IMG/VR virus record: IMGVR_UViG_3300025121_000677
Location: 1-35,078 of that record
Direction: 5' to 3' (one strand)
DNA: 35,078 nucleotides
From: a virus
Notes under the pieces: generated by a model
Database searches by the model: none
What the model was told of the DNA's origin: nothing
Seen by the model: the letters and a program-made list of their open reading frames with translations, nothing else
Part shown: positions 14,946-23,912 of the stretch, piece after piece
Layout of the letters: every line of letters begins with the position of its first letter
How positions within the stretch are numbered: the stretch's first letter is position 1
Translations under genes and position numbers: made by a program

Positions 14946-16106
14946 TTTCCATTGCCTAATACCTAATCTTTTGATATTCTTTGCAGCATTGTGATCTGCA
15001 TTTAGCTCATAACCACACTTTAAGCACTTAAATTCTGATTGTGATCTCCTATTTCTCTTGTGAGTGAATCCACATTCACTACATCTTTGTGATGTGTGAT
15101 GGGGATCTACTTTAATCATACTCTTATTGAACCACTTAGATTTATAATCTAACATGTTTATCAGTTGACCCCAAGATTGATTGAGTATTTCTCTATTCAA
15201 TCCTGATTTGGCACTAACACTTTTTCTTGGAGATCCATCTTCATTTTCTCTTACTTGTCTAGTCATATTGGATATTTTCAAGTCTTCAATACAGATCACG
15301 TCATATCGTTTCACTAACTTCTTAGAAACTTTATCTAAGTAATCTTTTCTCTTGTCTCTAAGTTTCTTATTCAATCTAGATAGTGATTGCTTGGTTTTTG
15401 CACGACTAATAGATTGAATTTTTTTCATTCTATACTTACGATTTCTTCTAGTTCTCCTTTCTAGTTTTCTTTGAGTTGATTTAAATTTTTTTACTAATTC
15501 TTTGTCTTCAAACTTATCAATCACTTTACCATTACTGAGAGTTGCTAACCTAACAGTTCCTAAATCTAATCCAACTCTTTTCCCAGTCATTGGGGTTCTA
15601 AAGATATTGAATTGATGACATATAGAAAGATACCAATGATTATTGATCTTTTTGATGGTTACATTCTTGATATCTTTTAAATTAATATTGATTTTAGGCT
15701 TAATTCTAATGAATCCAATTTTAGGTATTCTTATGGATTTTCTTGATTTAGAAAACCAAAATCTTTGAACTATTTTAAAACTTTCTTTAGATTTACCTTT
15801 CTTTTTAAACTTAGGAAATCCAAATTCAGATTTATAACAATTCTTGATAGCTTTATCAAGATTCAAACATTGCTGTTGGAGCGATTGTGCTGGTGATAAT
15901 TTTAACCATTCATATTCTTCTTTTAATTTAGTTAACTCCTTACACATATCATATCCAAAGATAAACTTACCACTAACAAAATGATGTTTAATATTTCTCA
16001 TCAAGAAGTGATTCCAAACAAATCTATTATTACCACAGAATTGATTAAACATCTGTTCTTGAGATTTAGTAGGATAGATTCTATATGTTATAGATTTAAA
16101 AAACAT
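14814..16106 (-). CDS. tnpB: TnpB RNA-guided nuclease (IS605 OrfB family), complete
   Basis: A complete 430-residue protein starting MFFKSITYRIYPTKSQEQMF, the usual TnpB opening, followed by the helical region and RuvC fold. Catalytic Asp181 (GLDLG), Glu274 (ICIEDL) and Asp371 (NADHNAA) are present, as is the zinc ribbon C342, C345, C361, C364. The ATG overlaps the stop of the upstream GT2 gene as TAATG, leaving no room for a separate left end. Where TnpB copy 1 has TAA this copy has CAA, so it runs through the right-end RNA region (GRNHVEDSQS) and stops in flanking DNA. In known systems TnpB uses the transposon-end RNA to cut a matching target next to a short motif. Identity to copy 1 is high but clearly diverged. 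Confidence 0.93.
   Translation of the reverse strand: MFFKSITYRIYPTKSQEQMFNQFCGNNRFVWNHFLMRNIKHHFVSGKFIFGYDMCKELTKLKEEYEWLKLSPAQSLQQQCLNLDKAIKNCYKSEFGFPKFKKKGKSKESFKIVQRFWFSKSRKSIRIPKIGFIRIKPKININLKDIKNVTIKKINNHWYLSICHQFNIFRTPMTGKRVGLDLGTVRLATLSNGKVIDKFEDKELVKKFKSTQRKLERRTRRNRKYRMKKIQSISRAKTKQSLSRLNKKLRDKRKDYLDKVSKKLVKRYDVICIEDLKISNMTRQVRENEDGSPRKSVSAKSGLNREILNQSWGQLINMLDYKSKWFNKSMIKVDPHHTSQRCSECGFTHKRNRRSQSEFKCLKCGYELNADHNAAKNIKRLGIRQWKKGSVELKRFGRNHVEDSQSLMKLESSILDGRCLRSNSKETSWS
14824..16106 (-). mobile_element. TnpB element 2 (IS605-like, tnpA absent)
   Basis: The right end, defined by comparison with element 1, stops at gaaacgtc (plus-strand 14824-14831). The left boundary is at or near the tnpB ATG, because the intact GT2 gene ends there with a C-terminus like that of its paralog. 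No TnpA gene or obvious subterminal left-end hairpin is seen, so the element is non-autonomous or spread by recombination. Confidence 0.7.
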
Positions 16107-16975
16107 TATAATTCCAATTCCCAAAATGATTTAAGATCATTAACAACTCCCCATTTTCTATTTATGTTAGCTTTATAAAGACCATAAGCTAAATTAAAAA
16201 ATGAAATAATTTTGTTCAATTTTTCTGTATACTTCCAATTTTGATTAATCATATTTATAGTCTTATTTTCTTTAATTATTTGCTCTACTATTCCAAAATA
16301 TTTACCTCCAAAACACATGGCTGTAAATCCTAACCCAAAAGCTCTGCACATGATATCTCTATCATCTACACCATAACCAATGAAGTCTTCGTTGTACCCC
16401 CCAAGTAATTCTATAAATTCTTTTTTATAGAATCCAAGTCTGCCTCTTAACATTCTTTTACCTTTTGCAAAAATGGCCATTTCTGGTTTAGCATTTGCCA
16501 ATTGATTTATTTTTGACGCAAATCCTTTATTAGTTAAGTTATCAGCATCTACATTCACTACGATATCACCCTTGGCCTGCTTAAAAGCAATATTCCGCGA
16601 ATGAGACATACTATAATGACTAGGTTCTTCAGTCCTATAAAATATTAATCTACCTTCGTTTATTAATTCTAAATATAATGGTTGTGATAAAAAATTAATT
16701 AGCTTAATTAATTCATTACTAGAGCTATTATAATCTAATATCAAAAACTCTAGGTTAGGATAATCCTTATTATCCTCTATGTTTTGTGGCAATGACCTAA
16801 TTAAATCATCACTTCGGTTCATAACAGTTGTACATAGTGAAATTTTATTATTCACAAGAATGGACTCGCCATCGTCACATGTTTTATATTTTTCATCAAC
16901 AAAAATAGTCCATGCCCCATGTTCGAAAATATTACTAAATAATTCTTTAATAACTATTTTATTAAATTCTATCAT
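16106..16975 (-). CDS. Family 2-type glycosyltransferase, intact copy
   Basis: A 289-residue GT-A enzyme: ISLCTTVMNRSDDLIRSL (residues 45-62), the donor-site strand FLILDYNSSSN, the helix SHSRNIAFKQAKGDI, and the metal motif NVDADN (D143, D145). The C-terminal part, GYGVDDRDIMCRAFGLGF, is like the galactosyltransferase/N-acetylgalactosaminyltransferase C-terminal region in which the acidic residues bind acceptor or metal. It would add a sugar to a growing glycan or a protein. The C-terminus is repeated as a remnant at 14564-14823 on the far side of TnpB element 2. The ribosome site before ATG 16975 is weak. Confidence 0.8.
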   Translation of the reverse strand: MIEFNKIVIKELFSNIFEHGAWTIFVDEKYKTCDDGESILVNNKISLCTTVMNRSDDLIRSLPQNIEDNKDYPNLEFLILDYNSSSNELIKLINFLSQPLYLELINEGRLIFYRTEEPSHYSMSHSRNIAFKQAKGDIVVNVDADNLTNKGFASKINQLANAKPEMAIFAKGKRMLRGRLGFYKKEFIELLGGYNEDFIGYGVDDRDIMCRAFGLGFTAMCFGGKYFGIVEQIIKENKTINMINQNWKYTEKLNKIISFFNLAYGLYKANINRKWGVVNDLKSFWELEL

Positions 16976-17014
16976 AAGATCCCATTTTTATTAAGAATTA
17001 CATCAAAGACTTGC

Positions 17015-17578
17015 TCAGCTAGCTTTCTCATACGCCCTCGTATTTTTTTTTAGCCAAGGTAAATCTGCTGCCACTTGAAGCCTTATAGTCAATTCTTCGT
17101 GAAGTTCAAAACCATATTTGAGCATTTTTTGCATCACATATTTATAATCTCTGCAATTAACATGCCCAGAACCTTTTTGGCCTGGAGGAGCCCAACTTAG
17201 TATCAAATATCTAGAGCAATAGCGAACTAGATTTTCAATAAATATTGTTTCAAATTTTTCTGGAATATGTTCACCTACTTCTAAGCACATCACTAAATCA
17301 TAATCAATACCAACATACCTTTCTTTAGTAAGATCAACTGTCATAATATCTTTATAAATTCCTAATTTTGAAACACCAAATGTCCCATCATACCCGTGAA
17401 CAATAGGCCATCCTGCCTCTTTGAATTTAGAACAATACCATCCATCACCACAACCTACGTCAGCAAATTTTTTAGGATGAAAAAATTTTAATATTTCACT
17501 AGCAAGACCTTCATCATGCTTGTGATTTTTTCTAGCAAGCCTAGCTGACCAAATTCCCGTTTCTGGATCTAATCTCAT
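17015..17578 (-). CDS. Class I SAM-dependent methyltransferase
   Basis: A 187-residue protein with the SAM-binding motif FADVGCGDGWY (residues 38-48), a following GYDGTFGV segment and a VMCLEVGEHIPE motif IV, the usual order of small-molecule or sugar methyltransferases (Methyltransf_23-like). The ATG lies 2 nt after the stop of the FkbM gene. In this neighbourhood it probably methylates a sugar or glycan; a protein or other substrate cannot be excluded. Confidence 0.8.
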   Translation of the reverse strand: MRLDPETGIWSARLARKNHKHDEGLASEILKFFHPKKFADVGCGDGWYCSKFKEAGWPIVHGYDGTFGVSKLGIYKDIMTVDLTKERYVGIDYDLVMCLEVGEHIPEKFETIFIENLVRYCSRYLILSWAPPGQKGSGHVNCRDYKYVMQKMLKYGFELHEELTIRLQVAADLPWLKKNTRAYEKAS

Positions 17579-17580
17579 AA

Positions 17581-18270
17581 TTAATGATTTCTATTTAGAA
17601 GAATCAATTGAGAGCATCCTTTTCTAGGAAATTCATTAATTAGAAGATAATAGCTTTTATTATCTCTAATTTCCCAACCATAAAGAACATGCGTTTCATT
17701 AAATGATTTAAACCAATCTTCCCATAATTGATAACTTCCAACATATCCTAAATGAAGTTCCATCGTTACCATTAAGGCATTCTCAATTATTTTTCTAGAT
17801 TCATCATCTCCCAATAAACATTTTTCTCCACCCTCACAATCAATCTTAATAACATTCTTACTACTTCTATTATAAGGAATATTATATTTATTGAAAAGAT
17901 TGATTAAAGACATACTTTTCAAAGAATAAGTTCTTTCACTTGTATTATATTTATCTTCTGATTTATCAAGAATATCTTTATCAACAAATCTATGTAAACC
18001 ACTAAATTTCCCAGGTTTAAACCAAACATCTTCACCAGCTCCAAGAGCTTCTCTATAACAGTTAATTCCCCAAGGAGCAGCTTGAGCATTTAGAATATCA
18101 AATGTTTCATCATGGGGTTCAAATGCAATTAATTTTGCAAAAGGATATATAACTCTTGCCATTATAGATGTTGTACCTTTATTGGCTCCAATATCAATAA
18201 AACAGTTCACTTCTTTATCTTGAAGAATTCTTAACATATAAGGGTCATATTTAAAAATCTTGCCACTCAT
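17581..18270 (-). CDS. FkbM-family methyltransferase
   Basis: A 229-residue protein with the FkbM pattern: CFIDIGANKGTTS (SAM loop, residues 24-36), AFEPHDETFDIL (50-60), and KIDCEGGEKCLL, the FkbM signature. FkbM enzymes O-methylate sugars and natural products, and several act on surface glycans. The ribosome site is GGAGG, 9 nt before ATG 18270. It is located inside a row of glycan genes, so methyl capping of a sugar is the likely role. Confidence 0.85.
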   Translation of the reverse strand: MSGKIFKYDPYMLRILQDKEVNCFIDIGANKGTTSIMARVIYPFAKLIAFEPHDETFDILNAQAAPWGINCYREALGAGEDVWFKPGKFSGLHRFVDKDILDKSEDKYNTSERTYSLKSMSLINLFNKYNIPYNRSSKNVIKIDCEGGEKCLLGDDESRKIIENALMVTMELHLGYVGSYQLWEDWFKSFNETHVLYGWEIRDNKSYYLLINEFPRKGCSQLILLNRNH

Positions 18271-18272
18271 GC

Positions 18273-18863
18273 CTAGACCTCCACCAACCAGACACCTTGT
18301 TTTTTATAGACCACTATCCTATCTGCTTCAAACATTTCATCAACAGCTTTCTGAACTCCCCCATACCTGCATATTTCATCTGGAAATCCATAATCATGGC
18401 CACCTATTAAGCCACCTTTCTTTACAATGGGAAGCCACAATTGTATATCATTTTTAACCATGTCGTAAGTATGGTCTGCATCAATGTAGACAAAATCAAA
18501 ATAGCCATCAGGAAAAAATCTTTTTGGAAATAATTGAGCAGCTTCTTCGCTACTCATTCTCATGATTTTAAACTGTGGATAAAATGGCGTAAATCTACAT
18601 GATCTAATATACATTTCATGCCATCTGTGTTCATCTAATTTCGGATGAGTATAGGTTACTCCATTCCATCTTGTGTCATACTTATCAATACCCCAATATT
18701 CATCAATGATATTGTGGCATTTATATAGAATATATTTTGCACTATGGGCTCTAAATACTCCTATTTCAGCAAACTTCTTTACATTTCTCTTAGTTATGAT
18801 ATCAGCTAAAACAGTTGAGTGCCCACCTACATCCCACTGGCTATCAACAACGGCCTTTGCCAT
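18273..18863 (-). CDS. SAM methyltransferase (Methyltransf_24-like), 196 residues
   Basis: The motif FAEIGVFRAHSAKY (residues 31-44), then FVYIDADHTYDMVKNDIQLW and KGGLIGGHDY, are the SAM site, catalytic-strand Asp and post-motif typical of the family that includes cephalosporin hydroxylase-like and CmcI-like methyltransferases. I chose ATG 18863, which has GAAAGGA upstream, over TTG 18878. It overlaps the end of the epimerase gene by 20 bp. Substrate unknown. Confidence 0.75.
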   Translation of the reverse strand: MAKAVVDSQWDVGGHSTVLADIITKRNVKKFAEIGVFRAHSAKYILYKCHNIIDEYWGIDKYDTRWNGVTYTHPKLDEHRWHEMYIRSCRFTPFYPQFKIMRMSSEEAAQLFPKRFFPDGYFDFVYIDADHTYDMVKNDIQLWLPIVKKGGLIGGHDYGFPDEICRYGGVQKAVDEMFEADRIVVYKKQGVWLVEV

Positions 18864-19818
18864 GACTAATCCTTTCAATGATCTCTAGAATCGCATCTCT
18901 AATTGTATCATTAAAACTATACTTTGGATTCCATCCATTAGAATATAATTTTTTAGCATAGGGAATCTTATCTGTGACTTCTTCAAACAAATCACCATGC
19001 AAAATCTTTGGATCTATATTAATAATATTTGAAGAAGTTTTAATACCCATCTCATTTAAAGTTTCAATTACTTTTAATGCAATACCGCCTATTGTCATTT
19101 CATTAACAGAATTTCCAACATTCCATATATTATTATAATTTTCGTTAATTGATAAATAATAAATTGCGTCAACCATATCCCTCACATCGGTAAATGCTCT
19201 TTTCTGTAGTCCAGTTCCATATACAGTAATATCATTATTATTAAGCGCCTGATAAATAAATCTAGGAAGGACAAATCCTCCAGTAGGCGACTGCCTTGGC
19301 CCTGCCACATTAAATGGCCTGATTATTTGATATCTTAAATCAGATACTCTTGCTTTATTCACCAAAGATATCTCAGCAAGCATCTTAGCCGCACCATATT
19401 CTGATCTTACCGTATAACAATTAGGAAAGACCTTTTGTGAATCTTCGTCAAGTTGGTCACAATGCCCATATATTTCTGAACTTGAAATGTAAATAAAAGG
19501 TTTTCCTTTAGCCAAACATACATCTCTTATTTTATTAGAATCATTTAATATCATTTCAGCAAGTTGGCCAGAATACTTAAGAACTCCAACAGGGCCTACT
19601 GGTGAAGCCAAATGATATATAATATCAAATTGCATATGATTAAAATTAATATCCATTATTGATTTTTCAAAAACTTCAAATCTGCAAGAAGCAATTTCAG
19701 GATCAATCACATTTGACTGTAAATTATCAACTATAATTACTTCATGGCCTTTTGATTCTAACAATTCAGCTAAATGGTATCCTAGAAAGCCTAATCCTCC
19801 AGTAATCAATGTCTTCAT
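18844..19818 (-). CDS. NAD-dependent sugar-nucleotide epimerase/dehydratase
   Basis: A 324-residue extended short-chain dehydrogenase: Rossmann motif TGGLGFLG (residues 6-13), acidic VDN at the end of strand 2, active-site ISSSE (111-115) and Y141xxxK145 (EYGAAK). This is the architecture of UDP-glucose 4-epimerase and dTDP-glucose 4,6-dehydratase relatives. It would make or interconvert the activated sugar used by the neighbouring glycosyltransferases. Ribosome site TAGGAGA, 6 nt before ATG. The exact sugar is not visible from sequence. Confidence 0.87.
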   Translation of the reverse strand: MKTLITGGLGFLGYHLAELLESKGHEVIIVDNLQSNVIDPEIASCRFEVFEKSIMDINFNHMQFDIIYHLASPVGPVGVLKYSGQLAEMILNDSNKIRDVCLAKGKPFIYISSSEIYGHCDQLDEDSQKVFPNCYTVRSEYGAAKMLAEISLVNKARVSDLRYQIIRPFNVAGPRQSPTGGFVLPRFIYQALNNNDITVYGTGLQKRAFTDVRDMVDAIYYLSINENYNNIWNVGNSVNEMTIGGIALKVIETLNEMGIKTSSNIINIDPKILHGDLFEEVTDKIPYAKKLYSNGWNPKYSFNDTIRDAILEIIERISHGKGRC

Positions 19819-19827
19819 TGTTATCTC

Positions 19828-20664
19828 CTACGCTCGTGATATTCCACCACCAAGTCCGCCATATTCGATTTCAGACTCAATTTTCATTTGCTTTTGTTTG
19901 ATTTTCTTAAACAAAAAGATTTTGGTCCCAGTCAATAATCTTTTCCATGGAGGATATTTGTCATAAACTTTTGTATTTATAATCTTAGCATCGTTTTCTA
20001 TGGATTGGCTATGCCCATGCATAATTTTCACTTTATCAAATAAGTAGATTGGATGAGTATAAAGACAATTATACTCAAATGGAAGAACATAGAACTTAAC
20101 ATCGCTATTATATAGAGCCGCCCTAACCCAAGGCTCATCACATCCACTTTTTCTTTTCTTCAATAACTCTGTAGTATTATTTAGAAACTCTTGAGTAGCA
20201 TTATTTTTTCTCCACCAGAACACCCCAAAAGCTAACTCGGGAAAGCAATTAGGAACGCCAGATATCTTTCTGGTATTCCAACTAACAGACATTGTCGAAG
20301 CTAGATCATATTTATTAAGCGATTCAAACACTTCATCAAGCCTATCACATACAAATGTATCAGCATCCATATGTAGCGTATGATCATATGGAGAGATTAA
20401 AAGACATTCAAATTTAGTAACCCAAATATCACCTATTGGTTCAGGAATATTAATAAAATTATCAAATGGAACATCTTTAAGAGGTTCACAATTGAGATTT
20501 GTGAATAGTGTTATAGGAATCTCTGGCATATGTCTCTTAAGACTACTTGCTGATTTTATAGCCAATTTAAGATAATAGTTATCTCTGATTACCATGTCGT
20601 CAAAATAATCACCTGGATCAGATGCTTTAAAATCAATTACGATATAAACTGCCCCTTTCGTCAT
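19828..20664 (-). CDS. GT8-like glycosyltransferase
   Basis: A 278-residue protein. VYIVIDFKASD opens a GT-A fold, ITLFTNL follows, and the metal motif is HMDADTF (D100, D102). Then FGVFWWRKNN and a late MHGHSQ, a His-containing segment that in GT8 enzymes completes the manganese site. It should transfer a hexose from a nucleotide sugar. The ribosome site is TAGGAGGGGG. It lies between a methyltransferase-fold gene and the epimerase. Confidence 0.75.
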   Translation of the reverse strand: MTKGAVYIVIDFKASDPGDYFDDMVIRDNYYLKLAIKSASSLKRHMPEIPITLFTNLNCEPLKDVPFDNFINIPEPIGDIWVTKFECLLISPYDHTLHMDADTFVCDRLDEVFESLNKYDLASTMSVSWNTRKISGVPNCFPELAFGVFWWRKNNATQEFLNNTTELLKKRKSGCDEPWVRAALYNSDVKFYVLPFEYNCLYTHPIYLFDKVKIMHGHSQSIENDAKIINTKVYDKYPPWKRLLTGTKIFLFKKIKQKQMKIESEIEYGGLGGGISRA

Positions 20665-20673
20665 AACCCCCTC

Positions 20674-21240
20674 CTAGATTCTATAGAATGGCTGTTTCAT
20701 ATCTTTTTTTAGAATCATAGTCAATCCACAATTTCCTGCAGTATACGGCCAAGTAAAAACTTCTGCAGATTTAAACTTCTCAATAGTCTTCCTAATGGTA
20801 TATGTGTCAATAATTCTACCTTGTCTTATTTTTTTGTCATAAGTAGTTTCCCACGGGCATGTATCGTGAAGAAACATTACACCACCAACAAGCATCTTTT
20901 CAAAAAAGAAAGCTGTTTCAATGCCTAAAACTTCTGCATGATGATCACCATCAATAAACACAATAGCTGGTGAATCATTAAATTTTTCCATGAAATCAAA
21001 AGAAGAACAATGAGTCAAAACCATATTCTTGTGATCTATATTATCATTGAAAGTCACCCATTCACAAACCTTACCTCTTTTATCACAAGCATAATGCTTA
21101 ACATTCATTTCAGCAGCCTGTCTTGCAAGAACTTCAGTAGATTCGCCTAATCCTATTTCTACAATGCATCCTTTAACATTACTTAAGATTACATCAACTA
21201 ATCTGTCTAGTATGATCCAAGGATGATTTAATAAAACCAT
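20674..21240 (-). CDS. SAM methyltransferase-fold protein, 188 residues
   Basis: The segment CIVEIGLGESTEVLAR (residues 25-40) is a SAM-type glycine loop, and AIVFIDGDHHAEVLG with GGVMFLHDTC matches the Asp and post-motif segments of Methyltransf_24-type proteins, here similar in layout to the gene at 18273-18863. Start ATG 21240 with AGGAAGGAA upstream. It is 31 nt from the GT9-GT4 fusion gene. Sugar methylation is likely from context only. Confidence 0.7.
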   Translation of the reverse strand: MVLLNHPWIILDRLVDVILSNVKGCIVEIGLGESTEVLARQAAEMNVKHYACDKRGKVCEWVTFNDNIDHKNMVLTHCSSFDFMEKFNDSPAIVFIDGDHHAEVLGIETAFFFEKMLVGGVMFLHDTCPWETTYDKKIRQGRIIDTYTIRKTIEKFKSAEVFTWPYTAGNCGLTMILKKDMKQPFYRI

Positions 21241-21271
21241 AATATCATTCCTTCCTATTGATATTATACAA

Positions 21272-23893
21272 TTAATTCGCTAAAACTACATCCAAAATTT
21301 CTCCCCATTTGCAGGGATCAAGATTTTTCCTCGACCATTCTTTAGCATTGAGCCCAATGGCTTTCCTATAACCTTCTTTTCTTTGCAGTAATTTTAAATA
21401 CAGTAAAAAACTATCATAATCAACACAATAAAATCCTGTATCTCCGTGAACTATCCTATCCTTAGTTCCATCTCTCGGTTCAGATAAGATAGGTAATCCA
21501 GAGGCCAATGCTTCAGCAACTACTCTTGGATATTGATCCCGCCACATATTAGATGTTCTATAAAGATAAATGTGTCCTCTACTAAGAAACTCTTCTACTG
21601 GCATAGAATTCCACTTATGAAAAACCATGCGCTTTTCATTTCTAAAATGTTTTTCAATTTCAGAATGAACAGGCATAAATTCAAATCTAATATTCTTTGT
21701 ATCCTTCAACAATCTTTCATAAAACTTAGTATCAAGCTCTTTTATGATATGCTTTTGCCAAATATGAATTTTATCACCATTGCCAACTGATTCTTGAGTT
21801 ACAAATTTTCGCCAATCAGAAGTAGAATGACGAAGCACAACTAGTTCACCTTTTGAATCTTTTCTATCGGCTGTACATACTTGGTAGAATTTATCTAGAT
21901 CAATAGCTCCAAACAGAACTATTCTTTTAGTATTTTCAAAACCTAAAACATCTCTATCAAACTCATCTTTCTTTTCTTCATTTTGAAATATAACAGCTTT
22001 TAATTTACCAGTTTGATCTAGCCATCTACATTTAGGAAGGATTCCATTCGCAAAATTAACACCTATTATAACTGAACTTGATTTATTAACCAACTCTTGC
22101 CCTTCTTTGCAAAAGTCCCAAATACAGTCGTTAGCATAAAATAGAAGTGGCAAACCTTCTTTCATTTGTTGAACCATTGCGCCACTTTTAAAAGAAGCAT
22201 CAATAATATTATTTCCATTATTCAAATAATTAGCATGAATTACACCCCACGGATAAAGGTTAATTTTCCAACCTGATTTTTCTAAAATCTTAGATATCAT
22301 TAGGAAACTTTGTTCACCACCACCAGCAGAATTTAGATTACCAACTAAATTAATTTCTTTTTGATTTTTACTATCTTCTATAACATAATTAGATACAGTA
22401 ACTTCATTTAGAATATTGGTGTCTATTTCAGAAGTAACAATTTCCTTCTTAATAAATTTTGCTAGACTATCAGCATCTATTGTTTTTATTGTGTGAACAT
22501 TCTTTTTTTCATATTCACAAACACCACCGTCATAATACATTTCAATTGCTCTAATAACATCTTGAGCAGAAATCATATCCATGCATTTAGCAACTGTTCT
22601 TCCATTATCAGTAATAGTTTTATGGCAGAGTCTTTTATTGTGATCAGGATCCTTGGCAATGGGAATAACCCTAGCTTGCCAGCAACCACCATTATCACAA
22701 CACTCGAGCGCACCATTAGTATGCAGATGCCTATGATTTGTGTAAGCTGTCCATCCTGAAGGCTCTCTACCGCCAGCCAATACGACACACGGTTTACGTG
22801 CCTTGCCCTTCTTAGGAGGGATCGCAGCCGCCATATGCATGAGAAAACTTAGCCCACTAACACAACCCTCTGAGTGGTAAACAAGAGGTATAAGTCCTCT
22901 AACTTCTTCATTGAATTTGTCTGTAAGATCAATAACATTATTTAACTTCTCAACAAGATGATCACTTCTGCCAATTACAACAAATTTAATTAGGCCATCG
23001 AAATAATCTATGACAGTTTGAAATCTTCTCCAATCCCAAATCTTTGTTGTGCAATCCCTTTTTCCTCCAGGAGCTACAACCCAATATTTTTCAATTCCGT
23101 AAACATCTTTGATCATATTGTAAGTTTTTTCTTTTTCAGATAAATAAACATCGCCTCTTTGCCGCATGAAATTCTTACAGAAATCAGAATATTTATTTCT
23201 TAGAGATATGAATGGTTCTTTAGCATCGGGATTTTTAACAGTATCTCCCATACTAGGATCACCTACTGACCCATTGGCAAAAGCAGCACAAAACTCACCT
23301 ATCCTAAGAGGAAGGGCTTCATGCAAATCAGCAGCAGCTATCATATCGAAAAGAAACATACTAGTGAAATGCATATTTGAATTATTTACATTACCAACCA
23401 TTGGATATCCAACTTTATAGAATTCAACCCAGGATCCTTCTTTTTTAATAGACGTATCTATATATGGATTATTTTCCCACAAAGATGGTTGATTGCTTTC
23501 AACATTAACTTTTATATCTGGAAAAAGTAAGTGAAAATCCCTTAGACCTGCGGTCATCATCAATCCATCACCAAGAGCCCTTGAATGTTTGAAGACTATT
23601 TTTCTATCTTTTTTATATTCATCTGGTTTTGATTCTGTTAGAATCTCTTTCTTAATAATGGTTGGTTCTTTTAATCCAAATAAACCTAAAAGTCCTTTCT
23701 TATCCAATTCATTTTTAAGAACAGAAAGAATCTGCCTAGTGACTTCAAAATTTCCTGGATAGTTCACATGAACATGCCCATCTCCAAATTGAATTGCTGC
23801 CAAAACATTATCTACTTTACCATGCCCTACTTGATTATCATTTAATTCTGATAATAAATTTTTAACTGCCTTAGTTAATCCCTCCGACGACAT
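21272..23893 (-). CDS. Two-domain glycosyltransferase, GT9-like fused to GT4-like
   Basis: An 873-residue protein in two GT-B halves. Residues about 95-410 look like a heptosyltransferase-type GT9: RALGDGLMMTAGLRDFHLLF (105-124) and YWVVAPGGKRDCTTKIWDW. A Cys-rich segment with NGALECCDNGGCW and a distal CHKTITDNGRTVAKC follows. From about residue 510, LVGNLNSAGGGEQSFLMI and a C-terminal RVVAEALASGLPILSEPRDG with HGDTGFY are GT4 donor-site motifs. A single polypeptide with two transferases could add two sugars in turn. The start is ATG 23893 with GGAGGG upstream. It directly precedes the island's other genes and follows the poly-serine gene at 23913. Confidence 0.78.
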   Translation of the reverse strand: MSSEGLTKAVKNLLSELNDNQVGHGKVDNVLAAIQFGDGHVHVNYPGNFEVTRQILSVLKNELDKKGLLGLFGLKEPTIIKKEILTESKPDEYKKDRKIVFKHSRALGDGLMMTAGLRDFHLLFPDIKVNVESNQPSLWENNPYIDTSIKKEGSWVEFYKVGYPMVGNVNNSNMHFTSMFLFDMIAAADLHEALPLRIGEFCAAFANGSVGDPSMGDTVKNPDAKEPFISLRNKYSDFCKNFMRQRGDVYLSEKEKTYNMIKDVYGIEKYWVVAPGGKRDCTTKIWDWRRFQTVIDYFDGLIKFVVIGRSDHLVEKLNNVIDLTDKFNEEVRGLIPLVYHSEGCVSGLSFLMHMAAAIPPKKGKARKPCVVLAGGREPSGWTAYTNHRHLHTNGALECCDNGGCWQARVIPIAKDPDHNKRLCHKTITDNGRTVAKCMDMISAQDVIRAIEMYYDGGVCEYEKKNVHTIKTIDADSLAKFIKKEIVTSEIDTNILNEVTVSNYVIEDSKNQKEINLVGNLNSAGGGEQSFLMISKILEKSGWKINLYPWGVIHANYLNNGNNIIDASFKSGAMVQQMKEGLPLLFYANDCIWDFCKEGQELVNKSSSVIIGVNFANGILPKCRWLDQTGKLKAVIFQNEEKKDEFDRDVLGFENTKRIVLFGAIDLDKFYQVCTADRKDSKGELVVLRHSTSDWRKFVTQESVGNGDKIHIWQKHIIKELDTKFYERLLKDTKNIRFEFMPVHSEIEKHFRNEKRMVFHKWNSMPVEEFLSRGHIYLYRTSNMWRDQYPRVVAEALASGLPILSEPRDGTKDRIVHGDTGFYCVDYDSFLLYLKLLQRKEGYRKAIGLNAKEWSRKNLDPCKWGEILDVVLAN

Positions 23894-23912
23894 GATACCC
23901 TCCGATTAAGAA

